Of a stretch of 64,000 nt of DNA, positions 1 to 12,486 are shown in pieces. How positions within the stretch are numbered: the stretch's first letter is position 1; every line of letters begins with the position of its first letter. Both the position numbers and the translations under genes were made by a program. Origin of the DNA: Nageia nagi (taxonomy: Eukaryota; Pinophyta); assembly GCA_050084985.1 (NCBI GenBank), contig JBITNC010000001.1, positions 93,558,001 through 93,622,000 of the forward strand, given 5' to 3'. The notes beneath the pieces were generated by a model. The model did not search any database. It saw only the letters and a list, made by a program, of their open reading frames with translations, and was not told the origin of the DNA.

Positions 1-545
1 CAATCCATTTATCTTCTTCTTCAATCTTAACATCAATAGATTGAATTTTCCTCATTAATGTATTGAATGCATTGACATGATTTGCTATCAAATCTCCCTC
101 ATACATACATAGATTATACAATTTCTTCCTAAGGAAGAGTATGTTATCCAGATACTTAGTTTGATACAAATCCCCCAACTTCTTCTAAAGAGCCTTTACA
201 ATATTTTATCCAAAAATATTAATCAACATCAAATCAATAAGATACATTCAGATCAAAAACCTTACTTTTCAATTTAGCTTCTCCTAATCTTCATTGAAAG
301 TACTATCTAGTTTATTTTTAGAAATAATTAACTATAGATCTTTATCCATTAGTAGATCCTCCATCTTTAGCTTCCATAACTCAAAGATTTTTTCATCAAT
401 TTAACTGATCTTGATCCTTGATTGGCTTGTATAAAGTTTTCCTTGAAAATATTTCTACATGAAGCTACCACTCTAGAATAAGTTCTCTGAAATACCTAGA
501 AACACTAGATCCTCTTCAAATGAACTAAACCCTAGCAATAAAGGC
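1..545 (-). pseudogene. copia A3 gag N-terminal part
   Basis: The minus strand aligns by eye with the gag start of A1 (8110-8720) and A2 (43520-44080). It includes the segments encoding a Leu-Gly-Ala-Leu-Tyr-Gln-like stretch and the Val-Glu-Glu-Asp-Lys-like stretch of a UBN2-type copia gag. Stops and frameshifts interrupt every frame. It would have made the capsid protein that packages element RNA. It is cut at the window edge. Confidence 0.7.
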
Positions 546-583
546 ATCCTTCTATGGATAAAAACCTTAGTTCTAATGCTAGA

Positions 584-999
584 TGAAGAGTCTTATCTAA
601 ATCAATTCTAAAATTATAATGCAAAATTAAATTAATCAGAATAAAATATTCACATAATCATAAAGAATATACCAGATTTATCCTAGTTCACCCAATGTGG
701 GCTACTCTAGCATGTCAAGAGCTTACTACTTCTATATTATTTCTTAGAATGAATATAATATACCATAACTAGTGCATTATAATGAATATATAGGAAAATC
801 CTTAACCCTAAACCATAATATGATATTATAAAACCATGGGCTAAACCACCCATCCTCCACACATAGATGAAACATTGGAAATATTACTAATGCCAAATGA
901 AAACTAGGTGAATCTCAGGTGAATCCAAAAAATATTTTTAAATGAGGTAGGGTCCCAATGTATAGAAATTCCTTTGTAAAGGGTGAATAATATCCAACA
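584..999 (-). repeat. 5' LTR of copia A3
   Basis: Read on the minus strand the LTR starts TGTTGGATATTATTCACCC and ends ACTCTTCA, the same ends as the A2 LTR (43056-43478). Its 416 bp compares with 423 bp for A2. Read on the minus strand, the degenerate initiator-Met-type primer site (TAGCATTAGAAC, expected TGGTATCAGAGC) follows the LTR, at about 571-582 of the window. Confidence 0.8.
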
Positions 1000-1019
1000 C
1001 ATTAATGCTTGAATGGAAA

Positions 1020-2030
1020 TAAATGAATAAATGTAATTTCTCTGACTCCATATCTAATTATTATTTCCCATAGCCAATGTTTGGATGATACTATAATTAT
1101 GGGTAAGGAATAATGGTTGAAGCTAGGAAATTTGTAAGATTTTTAATTTACATTAAATATGAATATTAGTAGAAATTAAGTTTAACAAAAGAAAATTATT
1201 CTTCACTTACACCCTAGTCTCTAGATAGGAAAAAACTTTGAGTGCCAAATTGAATCCTTTATGGGAACTTATCTTGGGATGCCATTATATTTTTTGGTCC
1301 ACCCAAAGAATGGCTTTGGGTTAACATATTAGAAAGGTTTCAAAAGAAAATTTTTATATGGAAATTGATGAATTTGAGTTTAACTAAAAAATATCTTTTG
1401 GTAAAGATTGTTATTTTAAGTATACTTGTCTATTGTGCATCAATGTTTATCTCCTAGTAGGATTGTATAATAAAATTGATTAGATGCAATAAAAATTTCT
1501 ATGTACTATAATGGAAGAAAAGAAAAGTTGGCACTTGTGAGAAGAAAAAATTCTACAAGCAAGAAAGGAGGGAGGTATTAATGTTATAAACATCTGATAA
1601 TTTAATGTGGAAAACAAAAGTAAAATAGCATAGAGACTAAGTTGTAATGAAGATATGTATTAAAGGAAATTTGTAAAGAATAATATATGGAGTTTAGAAA
1701 TCATTTACTTTAAATAAGACAACCTTATAAAGGAAATATTTTTGGAATAACTTGATTAAGGTTAGAATAAATTTCTTGAATAACATTTCTTGCATACTAG
1801 GTAGTGGAAGGTAAATTCATTTTTGGGATGATGAATGGATTGGAAATTCACCTATCTTCAAAAAGGAAGGAGTGGAAGCTATGATTAGATGGGATTTAAA
1901 TAGAATTGGTTTCACTACTTAATGTTACACTTTATAATCTAAATATTGGTCCTATTTTAACTCAAGATTGTCACTAATCTTTGTTAATATGATGAAATTG
2001 TCAACTTTCTTAAATGAGAGACCAATTAGC
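1020..2030 (+). pseudogene. LINE (non-LTR) reverse transcriptase, C-terminal part, decayed
   Basis: Frame-hopping translation shows landmarks of plant L1-type reverse transcriptase in the right order. The catalytic box reads SHSQCLDDTIIMGK at 1066-1107 (family form HLLFADDT). A YLGMPLYF-like block lies near 1270-1295, followed by PPKEW-N-LERFQKKI near 1300-1350. An FWDDEWIGNSPIFKK block (1821-1864) is the typical C-terminal 'inert substrate' motif. Several frameshifts and stops make it non-functional. The upstream half is missing at the junction with copia A3 (999). No poly(A) tail or target duplication is recognised. The family call is secure; the ends are approximate. Confidence 0.75.
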
Positions 2031-3662
2031 TCTGATAAGTTGGTACTCCAACCTTGTAGGAGAAATATTTAAACCTATCATTAATTTATCAAATTCGGGT
2101 CAATGTATCCCTTTTATATATAATGGAAATTCTATTTGTTTTACTATCATTACACTTGCAAGAATTGAAAGTTCACACAATAGTAAGAAAATAAATCATT
2201 GAAATGGAAAATAATTGAAACACACCTATAATTTCACAAACACATAAAGGAAATAAAGAATTGAAAAAAAAAAACATAAAGCAAATAACATATCCTATTG
2301 TAGCTCCAAAAGACTTTTATGAAATAAGACTATCAAATATAAATACAAAAAGAAATAATATAAAATACAAAAACATCTTATTGAACTAAAATAACATATA
2401 AAATAAAAGAAACAAACATATATTAGACTTGTAGCAGTTGGAGTTGGCTAGGATCCTCCCAGTAGAAGTTCCAAAGTTGGAAACTTAGTGGCTTGGAATG
2501 AACTATATTCTTACTGAATCATCATATTATGCTTTGCTACATTTTCAAAGAAAATAGTATCAAAGTGTTAATCTTCACTCCCTTCCATTGTACATATTCT
2601 CCTTATTACAACCCATATTTTGTAATACAATCTAAACCTCCTATATTTTCATCTCTATCTAACTCTCTCTCTTGTGTAAGAGAAGGGTATTTATTATTGT
2701 TGAAATTAAACTATTTCTGAGATAAACTTTATGTTCAAAATATAAGAAACATCCTATTTATACTTAGCTTTAATGAATTGAAATATAATATTTTACTATA
2801 TCTTACTCCCATTTTTGGTATGCCTAATTTGTATTATGATACAATGCTTTATTTGTTTATATCTTGTACATCAAAATGTGGAAGGTATGCATCCTTGGAA
2901 CTATTGACAATATCTATATTTATGTTGTCCCTTATCTCCAAGATCTAGCTATTATGGTCGAACCCTATTTTTTTTACTATTTATTAGGTATTCAAATACA
3001 AGATATTATACTCTATAATATATCCAAATCTGATGCTTTATTATTTTTCTTATTTCATTAACCATTTATTCTACTTTGTTTTCTACAAATCCCTTTGTTC
3101 ATGGAGATATTTCTAATACAATTTAGGAATTCTATAATAAGATGCCAACCATTCTTTTTCTAGCCAAATCTAAATATTAATGTCATGTACATCTTTTACT
3201 AACTTCAACCTCACTATCCATATTCACACTTACATCCATTTATGAAAGTAGTTGTAATTTTTGCATGTTTGATTCTAATATTTACAAAATATTGAATAAC
3301 CTACTTTGTAGCTCAATAAATTTTATTCTATTACTCCATTTGTAAAATGTGATTAATATTGGAAGATATTATAAATTTAATTTTATCCATATATCACATG
3401 ACTTATTTCATTTGTAATTGGCATTTCATGTTTACCTTAGAAAATTACATTTTATTCCTTTTTTTCTTAGACTTTTTACACTTCCTACTATTTTGTAGGG
3501 TTTATAACTTTTTCAATACTATTTATTTTTAAATGATGTAAAATTTTATAAGTACCCATTATTAAGAAAATTTTACCCTTAAACTTTCATAAAATTTAGA
3601 GGACATTTGATCTTTCATTTAGGCTCTACAATTGTGTTGAGTTATATTCAACACTCCCTTTT
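2031..3662. other. AT-rich DNA, nothing recognised
   Basis: No open frame longer than about 65 codons and no known motif is seen. It may hold further LINE 3' sequence or older repeats that can no longer be read. Confidence 0.4.
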
Positions 3663-3906
3663 GAAGAATGATGCAATGGGGTTTTTTTAGCATTTTATTT
3701 TAAATAACTATGATGAGTTATATTTAGAACTTCATTTATAGCATGACACACTAAGGTTTTTTTAGCAACCCTTTGTAGAATGGCATGATGAGGTTTCTTC
3801 TATTCTACCTTTATAGAATGAAACATTGAGGATTCTTCATCACTTTCTATTAAAGCACTACATTAAGGTTTCCCCAATGCTCCTTTTATAGAATCATGCA
3901 TTGAGT
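3663..3906. repeat. degenerate minisatellite, unit about 35-43 bp
   Basis: Six or so imperfect units follow the pattern ATGATGAGGTTTnTTC...CCTTTTATAGAAT. Examples start near 3666, 3709, 3741, 3782, 3820 and 3859, with a partial unit from 3896. Units are heavily diverged, so the array is old. Confidence 0.6.
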
Positions 3907-6900
3907 TAAGATAATTTTCAATAACACTTGGTACTAAGTAATATATTGGTATAATAATTTCCCATAGTATAATTTATACATGTTTGAACAATTAGCAAAC
4001 CAATTCTTAGATCAATTCACTATCAACATTTGTAAGACTGCTCATTATACAAATAAGTTCCAACATTCAAGAATCATAGTTGAATTTTAATTAATAATGA
4101 AAACATATAAATAAGAAACCCAAAGGCTACACCAAATCAAAAATTGGGTATATTTTAAAACACTTTACCTATGTACAATAATAATATCAATCAAGTTAGT
4201 TGTATATATTCTACAATGAACTAAATAATATTTTTGGGGTAATCCTTCCCAACAATGTGAGTTTGTAATATGGTTAATATTGTAACATAAAGTAGTAAAG
4301 GTATGTAAAATATTACTCCATCCAACTACCAAAATAAAGAGGTAAGAAGAAATATTGATTATCCCTAGCATGTTCAAGTAAAAATATTACCACCAAAATT
4401 AGTCATAGTTATAAGGAGTTACTAGGAATAATAATTAATAATAACTCCAATAAATTTAACACTTTTAGATTTATTATAATAATCAAATTCAATTATCAAT
4501 AACTTAATAACATTCTACACATGACTGAATTATCCAATGGAAACCCTAATTCTTTCACAAAATTTATTAAAATACTAAATAATTTTTGAAACCGTCTTCC
4601 ACGTATCATAATGTAGAAGTATGTCATTTCATAGGCCTAGAGAGAAGGATCCTCCCTTCATATTATTGCATATGTTTATGATCATCCTTTCAAGAGAGCA
4701 CTGGTAGACAATAGATGCCCAATAAATATTATCTCAATAGTGGTATTAAAATAGTTAAATATCTCAAGGTGTCGAGGGTGACGAGTGAAAGAGATGCTAA
4801 TTGATCTAGGGTTCATGAAAGATAACAAGATCATGTAGGAATGGGAGGTCTATAGAATGAAGCTAGGGATTAGGTAATGGCTTTCTCAAAGATCATTCAA
4901 GCTGGGAGTAGGGGTGTGGCATCACATAGGTGAGCAAGGTTTTGTAGAAGGTGTAGAGAGTGAAGATGGTGAAAAGGATGGGGAGGAATATGACCAGTGT
5001 CAATGGAGGTCAGTAGAAGGAAGGGTATTTGTAAGTTTCATACTTTGTTAACTTTATAGGTTAGATTCAAGGGTTTTATTCCCCTTGAATTGCTTGATAG
5101 GATGCGAGGTTTATGTAATAATCCAAAGGATCGAATTAGACTCTATGCATACCACTTGACTTACAGAACTTAATCAAGGGTTTGATGGTCATTTCCTTTA
5201 ATTATGTGGAAGGTTATATGTTTTTGGCTCATATGCAATGTCTTTCTCAATGAATTTTGGGAGAAGCATGGTGTCTTTAGGTTTCCTAGTTGGATATGGG
5301 AACAACTAGCTATCTATGATGCATAAAGAATTCACTCTTACCATAGATCAAGAGCATGGTGGGATGCTCATAAGGGTTGCATAAGGGTAGCTAAATTATC
5401 TTCTATGAACATGGGAGGTACACCTCCTTCGGTAGATTTTGTTGGTAGTTTCTCATATGGAACTAAAGATGGGAACACCACGAGCTTCGTAGTAAATTTA
5501 CTTATAAGGTTTAGACTTAGGTAGTTATAGATAGACATTTGAATGTAACTAGAATCCAGCTTGTGGATTTCCATGAATCTTTCCATCATCTTGAAACTAT
5601 ACAAAATAAATAGGGAAAGATGAAGATGTTTCAAATTTGTTTCTTATAGGTGGTTTCTATATAAAAAATTACTTTAATTTTATTCTTGCCAAAAAAAAAA
5701 GTTAAAGATCTCCTTTTCATATTTGAATTCACTAATGCTTACCTCTAAGGGATTTTTAAAATATTTTATTTTTAACTTTGGGATAATATTCATGCCAATC
5801 ATAGTAGGGTTAAGCGTATACCAAAATGTTAATTTGTAATGTGGTTAAGGGCGATATGCAGTACAATATTATTATTTGGATGACCATTGATTAGGAGATG
5901 GAATATTTTCCTTCCATGTTGCATGTTGTAGACAAGAAATTATGGTTAAATGAATAAATACAATAATTATAATACCTACTAAGAGTGTAATACTTATTCA
6001 AGATTAATGCGACTAATACATGAAAAGTGTGTGCCTAGGATCTAATATGTGAGCAATGGAGTTATGTATTATAATCAAGGTATGGCACAAATATGTAAAG
6101 GATTGGATAGAATATAATATGAATCTTTAAAGATATTTATTTTATAGATCTATGCTCACTATGCTCAATATCTATTACCCTAGATTATAAGATTCATGAC
6201 ATAGATGCCATAGTTATAACTGCTTTCACAATGCAAGCATTGAGATATTTGTAGTATTAAAGTATGTGAAAGATATAGTATGTAGCTAAAAGCTCATAGC
6301 ATAATAGATTATTAGATAAGTGGCATTGAGAGACACTATAAGTATGATAATATGAGACAACCACCTCTCAAATAGGTCCAATAGGGATGTCAACCTCCAA
6401 CTCCTCCATTTATAACCTATAATAATATAAAGATGAGTAAAACCTAAATCAAAGAAATAATATAATATTTATAATATTCAAGGTACTTATAAATATAAAT
6501 AATGGTTAATAATATTGCATTGGTATTAGCACATGATATTGAATTTTGTAATATTACTATTTATTTCTTAGAGATGTCTAAAATATTATTTATTAAATAA
6601 TTAATAAATCATTTTTATACATTTACACATGGATTTTTAGATTATATTTACATGGATACAATGCATTATATTGTAATGGATCCTAACCATTTTAGTTATT
6701 ACAATGTTATTCACATTTGATATGGTATCTAAGTACCATGAATATATTCTCTTCCCATCATAGTTCTTCTAAATGAAAATCCAAGTAACACTCAATCAAG
6801 TTCATAAGAACTTACATAATATTAGTTTATAGATCCAAATATCTCATAATCAAGACCTCATGCTTAAGTATCACAACATTCATCACAAACATCAATATTA

Positions 6901-7733
6901 AAAATTATCATTCCTCTACCATCATCAAATGTTGTAAACCATCATAGATACTATGGTACTAGGTGTATCCTCCCATGTGATATCAATATAGGGGTATCTC
7001 AACATCCCTAATCCATCACCTAATGTATGGAAACTCTTACCTCACCATGTGTGATGGATCTTCCATCAATACCTCTATATGAAAAAGAATTGGTAGAGCG
7101 CAAGGTTTTTTTAAGTGTTATTCCTTAGAAAAATGCTATTTTTAGGATTTCTAAAATAATTTAAGTAAAATATTTTTCTAAATTGCCAAAATTTTATAAT
7201 AGGAAATTTTGTTCCTCGGTTAAATAGCCAAAAATGTAAAATCATTTTAAAAAATGAAATTTAAATAGCCATATCCAAGAAAATAAAAATTAAAATTAAA
7301 ATAGCCAAAATATAGTATAAAAAAAATAATGGTAAAAAATTACCTAAATATTATAGTTACACTTTTTTATATTGTAGAAATTGCCAAAATTTCACTAGAA
7401 CAAAAATAAGGTAGGCATAAACAAATTTCATTTTTTCAAGCTCATTTTTATTTTTCCTCCATCATTTTCTTGCAAAGTCTCATATAATAATTTTTGTGAT
7501 TAATATAGACATAAGTAAAATAATAAAATAAAATTCTTTTAGTAATACATATATTTATGTTAATATAATAAAATGATTAATTCTTAATAATAGGTAAACA
7601 TATATAATGTAAATTACATAATACACAACCTTATATTTACTCAATCAAATGCATATATAATTGTAATTTTTATGAATAAACTTATTTTATGAATAAGCCT
7701 ATATAACCAAGGTTGAAATTTGAGGTTTGTATT
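3907..7733. other. AT-rich DNA, mostly unrecognised
   Basis: Mostly low-complexity AT-rich sequence. The segment about 4740-5640 is less AT-rich and has short runs that translate without low-complexity bias (for example an ELLDRMRGLCNNPKDRIRLY reading near 5088-5147), so it may be a decayed gene or transposon piece. No family could be assigned. Confidence 0.35.
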
Positions 7734-8089
7734 GAATATATTTTTTAGATTCATCTAAGATTCACCTATTTCAATATGACATTGGTGGGATTTCCAAGGT
7801 TTCATTTAAGTGCAAGGATGGGTGGTTTAGGCCATGGTTTTCTAATACCACATTATGGTTTAAGGTTGAGGGTTTTCTTATATATTCATTGTAATGAGCT
7901 AATTGTGATGGATTATCTATCATTGTAAGCAATAGTATAGAAGGAGGAGAAGAACTTGACATGTTACAGTAGCCAACATTGGGTGAACCAAGCAAGGTAA
8001 ATCTTGTGTTTTCCTTGGGTTTGTGTGATTGTTGCAATTAATTTATTTTTACACTATAATTCCATAATAGGTTTAGATAATACTCTTCA
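7734..8089 (+). repeat. 5' LTR of copia A1 (first ~80 bp lost)
   Basis: Aligns with the 3' LTR from its position about 80 onward and ends ACTCTTCA, as in A2 and A3. The expected start TGTTGGATATGGCTCATCC is not present upstream, so the left end has been deleted or replaced and no target duplication can be tested. Confidence 0.75.
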
Positions 8090-8090
8090 T

Positions 8091-8107
8091 CTAGTATCAA
8101 AGTGGGG
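8091..8107 (+). other. primer-binding site of copia A1 (degenerate)
   Basis: CTAGTATCAAAGTGGG directly after the LTR resembles TGGTATCAGAGC, the complement of the 3' end of plant initiator tRNA-Met used by many copia elements. Confidence 0.6.
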
Positions 8108-8119
8108 GTTTTTATCCAG

Positions 8120-9115
8120 AAAGAGATGCCTTTATTTCTAGGGTTCAATTTGTTTGAAGAGGATACAGGGTTTTTAGGTTTTTCAAAAAATCTATTCTGT
8201 AGTGGGAGCTTCATGTAGTTAGATCTTGAACAAAAAATATCTACAAGTCAATCAAGGATCAAGATCAAAAAATTTGATGGAAAAATATTTGAGTTTATAG
8301 AAGCTAAATATGAAGGATCTACTAGTGGATAGATATATGTGGTGTGGTGTCTATAATAAGAAACCAGATAGTACTATTGATCGATATTAGGAGAAACTAA
8401 ATTGAAAAGCAAGGATTTTGATCTAATTATGACTTATTGATTCAATGTTGATTAAAATTTCTAGAGAAAATAATGTGAAGGCTATTTAGTACAGTTGGGG
8501 ACTTTGTACCAAAGTAAGTCCCTAGTTAACAAACTCTTCGTTAGTAAGAAGTTATGCAATCTTCAAATATATAATAGAGATTTGGTATCAGATCACCTCA
8601 ATGCATTCAATACGATAGTGAGACAAATTTAATCTATTAATGTTAAGATTGTAGAAGAAGATAAATGCATTGCATTTCTATGCTTTCTACCAAATTCATG
8701 GGATAATCTGGTTGCATTGGTATGCTCTCTACCAAATTCGTGGGATAATCTAGTTATAGCAATTAGGAATAATTATTTCAATTTATCCTTTGAAGATGTG
8801 GTGGCACTTTGTTATCATAGATTTAAGGAGAAAATATATGGAGAGCACATTAAAGGATACCCTAATGGTAGGAGGACGTACAAAGGAAAGAGAGAAATTG
8901 AGATCTAGTCATAGATCAAAAGTTAGAGGTAAATTTGCTAGTATATCTAAGTCTTGAGGTAGAACTAATCCTAAATGTTAGAGTTCTTGCAAGAATGACC
9001 ATTTGAAGAGAGATTGTAGGTTAAAAAGTGTAGATCCAAGGAAGAGATCTATTAAATCTACTTTTGTATAAGCTAAGAAATCTAATGATGAAGTTGGGGA
9101 TCCATATTTGGCATC
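8120..9115 (+). pseudogene. copia A1 gag with degenerate zinc knuckle
   Basis: Broken reading frames resemble UBN2-type gag: an RFKEK region after repeated SLPNSWDNLV readings (8672-8760), then a basic stretch and a knuckle-like KC-SSCKNDHLKRDC (about 8975-9022). A short direct duplication of the ATGCTCTCTACCAAATTC motif (8680-8745) is present here but not in A2. The product would form the virus-like particle in the cytoplasm. Stops and frameshifts abolish function. Confidence 0.7.
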
Positions 9116-9119
9116 TTGC

Positions 9120-12100
9120 TCTAGTAGATTAGATCAGAATAATTGGGTAATTGATATGAGATTCTTCTATCATATGAATCCCCATAAGAAGTGGTTCTAC
9201 AAATATGAATAATAAGATGTAGAGGATAGCTCTTAGGAGATGATAGCTCTTATAGAATCGTTGGTCATGGAAGGATGAAAGTAAAGTTTCATGGTGGTAG
9301 GGTGAGAACCCTCCCAAGTATGGTACACATTCCTTGTCTTGCTAAAATATGATTTCTGTAAGCAACATGGTTTGTGGATCAATGGTGTTGGCATGAGGGT
9401 TTTAATATGGAACCATGTATAGGTTTTTGGGAAGTATTGTGATACTTCAGTGCAATAGTGCATCTATATTTGATACTAAATCATATGGAACTTTGAATGA
9501 TGATTCAACACTCTAGTATAAAAAAAATGGGACATATTGGAGAGAAGCGATTGTGAATTTTATTTACAAAAGGTATGGTTGAAGGCTTTCCTAGTTGTTC
9601 TATGGATTTTGGTTTCTATGAGCATTATCTTATTGCAACAAAAAATATGTGAGTTTCTCATATGATTCTCTAATATCTAAAGGAGTTCCAGATTTGATCC
9701 ATAGTGATGTTTTTTATCATGTTCTTGTACCATCCCTTGGAAAATCATGGTACTATATTTCTTTTATTGATGATTTTTTTATATATACATGGATCTATTT
9801 TCTCAAGATAAAAGTTGAAGTGTTTGATAGATTTCAAGAATTTAAAGCACTTGTTGAGAACCAAATTGAAAAGAAAATAAATGTGTTGAGGAGTGATAAT
9901 GGAGGAGAATATTATTCAAATAAATTTTAGAAATTAGTAATAATGTGGTATTGTAAGGCAAAAGATTACTCCATATACACCTTAATATAATGGAGTTATT
10001 AAGAGATTGAATAGATCTCTTTGGAAATGGTAAGGAGTATGCTCAGTGGTGCTAGATTGGAACAAGAATTATGGGAAGAAGAAATGGATACAATGTGTTA
10101 CCTATTAAATCGATCTCCTACATCAACTTTACCTAAATAAACTCCATTTGAAGTATTATTTGGTAAGAAACCCTCTCAGTCACATATTAAAGTTTTTGGT
10201 TGTGATCCATTCATGCGTATTCCAAACAAAAAAAGGAGTCAGCTTGATAACAAGGTTATTACATGTATCTTTATTAGCCATAAAGATGGTGTTAAAGGTT
10301 ATAAATTTTGGAATCCAAAAACTAAGAGTATTGCATATAATAGAGATGTGGTGTTTAGAGAACTAAAAATTAATCCCAAGAATGCAGTTACACAAAAGAG
10401 CCAAAAAAGGTGCAATTTGATTTTATAGAAGATGAGTCCTACCCAATAGAAGGAGAAGGAGGAGAAGAAGAAGAACCTGAACCAGAGTTTCATACACTAG
10501 TGTTAAGGAGATCACCATGTGAAAGAAGGAAACCTAAAAGATATAGCCCACTTGATTTCCATTATTCTTTTGCTTTATGCATTACTAATAAATATCCTAT
10601 AACTATTAAAGAAGCAATTAATTTTGAAGAGTAAAATCTTTGGAAGAGACCATGAATGAAGAAATGACATCTTTGGAAAAGAATAATATATGGAATTTGG
10701 TAGAATTGCCTATTGAAATAAAGAAAATTGGTTGCAAATGATTCTTCAAGAAGAATCAGAATGCTGAAAGAAAAGTGGAGAAATATAAAGCCTACCTTAT
10801 TTCCAAAGGCTATTCATAGGTAGAGGAAATTGACTATGGTGAGATATTTTCTCTCATTGCAAAGTTAACCTTCATAAGATATCTTTTGTCTAACATGGTT
10901 GTTGCATTTGATCTGGAAATAGAGAAAATGGATGTGAAAGTTGCTTTCCTTCATAGGTAATTAGAGAAGGAAATTTATATGAAATAGCCTAAAGGATTTA
11001 TTGAGAAAGGAAAAGCAAATCTTGTTTGTAAGTTAAAAAAATATCTGTATGCGCTGAAATAGTCACCTAGGATGTTGTATCAAAAATTTGATACTTACAT
11101 TTTAGGACTTGGTTTTGTTCATAGCAATGTTGATCATTGTATATACATGAAGCAAGTTGGTAATGAATTTATTATCATAACATTCTATGTTGATGATATG
11201 TTGCTATTTGAGAATAGTAATAAAATGGTCAGTATTGTGAAGTCTTTGATAGCACAACAATTTGATATGAAATACCATGGACCTACAAATTACATTTTAA
11301 GAATACAAATAAGAAGAGATATGTCAAACAAAACGTTATGGCTAGATTAGAAAAAGTATGTTGATATTGTATTAAAAAGATTCAAAATGCATGATTCTAA
11401 ACCTATGAAAACTCTTATAGATTTGGGAACAAAATTATCTATTGAATAATGCCCAAAGATAGAAGAAGTTAAAGAAATGATTCATGTTCCTTATGCAAAT
11501 GTTGTAAGGAATTTGATGTATACCATAGTTTATACCAAACCTGATATTACACATGCAGTGGAAGCTTTAACCAAATGCATATCTAAGCCTAGAAAAGAGC
11601 ATTGGAGTGTTGTGAAGAGAGTGCTCAAATATTTATGTGGTATAGTTGATTTTTCAATATGTTATCAAGGTAAAAGAAAGGAAAAATCCCTAGATGTTGA
11701 GGATTTTGTTGATGAAAATTAGGCAATATATCTTGACAATAGAAGATCTACTAGTGGCTATATCTTCAATTTGTTTAAAGGAGCCATTATTTGGATTAAT
11801 AAAAGGCAAGTTGTTTCCCTTTAAACTACTAAAGTTGAACACATGGAAACCACTTCTACAAGAATAAAAGCAATATGGTTGTAGATATTATATGTTGATA
11901 TTTATTTTCTCAAGGAGCTTTGTAAGTGAATTATGATATCCAAAGTGTTGTATTCTTGATTAAGAATCCTATTTTTCATGCATGAACTAAGCACATTAAT
12001 GTACAGTACCACTTCATCAAGGACATGGTTGAATAGAAGAAAGTGTTGCTAAAAAAAGTGGATAGAGAGGAAAATATTGTTGATGCATTGACCAAGGCTA

Positions 12101-12195
12101 TTAGCACAATGAAAATCATGTAGTGTACAAGAGAGATGGGTTTGACTAGCCTAAGTAATGGAACAAATATGTTTTACAATTTTTTTGCAAAGTAT
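9120..12195 (+). pseudogene. copia A1 pol (protease, integrase, reverse transcriptase, RNase H)
   Basis: Protease: the active-site region reads WVIDMRFFYHM (near 9144-9177), so the DSG triad is lost. Integrase core: HSD (near 9699) and SDNGGEYY (near 9890) in a 93-codon open piece at 9649-9930, followed by the C-terminal region up to about 10380. Reverse transcriptase: about 10660-11340, with intact YVDD at 11186-11197. RNase H: about 11477-12180, with a TKPDITHAVE-like start. Stops replace Gln in K-Q-P-K (10985), L-K-Q-S-P-R (11060) and I-E-Q-C-P-K (11447). Frameshifts also occur. It would have copied and integrated the element; it is dead here. Confidence 0.85.
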
Positions 12196-12200
12196 TCACC

Positions 12201-12211
12201 AAGCGGGAGAA
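12201..12211 (+). other. polypurine tract of copia A1
   Basis: AAGCGGGAGAA lies immediately before the 3' LTR start TGTTGG, the expected position of the plus-strand primer. Confidence 0.7.
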
Positions 12212-12486
12212 TGTTGGATATGGCTCATCCTTTACATAGGAAGTAATGTACATCAGGCCCCTAACTCAATGGTAAACCTTTGAAATTATTTTTTTGGGAT
12301 TCACTTGAAATTCACCTATTTTCACATAGCATTAGTGGGATTTCCAAGATTTCATCTAAACTTGTGAGGATGGGTGATTTAGCCCATTATTTTCGAAAAC
12401 CATATTTTGGTTTAGATTTGAGGGTTTCTTATATATTCATTGTAATGAGCCAATTATGGTAAATTATATTTTATTGTAAATAATAA
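12212..12486 (+). repeat. 3' LTR of copia A1, first part
   Basis: Starts TGTTGGATATGGCTCATCC and matches the A2 LTR until a TTGTAAATAATA-like stretch, where similarity stops abruptly. The missing remainder is found at 15691-15840. Confidence 0.8.

Larger units (their letters stand above)
1..999 (-). mobile_element. Ty1/copia family A, copy A3 (5' part, partial)
   Basis: The reverse strand reads LTR, primer-binding site, then the start of gag, matching the 5' ends of copies A1 (from 7734) and A2 (from 43056) in this window. The copy is cut by the window edge, so the rest of gag and all of pol lie to the left. Its LTR border at 999 abuts LINE sequence, which suggests it inserted into the LINE. 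Family membership is seen directly by similarity to A1 and A2; the orientation is certain. Confidence 0.85.

Noticed and set aside
10985-11449. TAG/TAA codons at conserved Gln positions, as in ciliate-type codes where TAR means Gln
   Set aside because: TGA stops, frameshifts and lost catalytic residues occur as well, the LTR, PMD and P450 content is plant-like, and C-to-T decay explains the stops.
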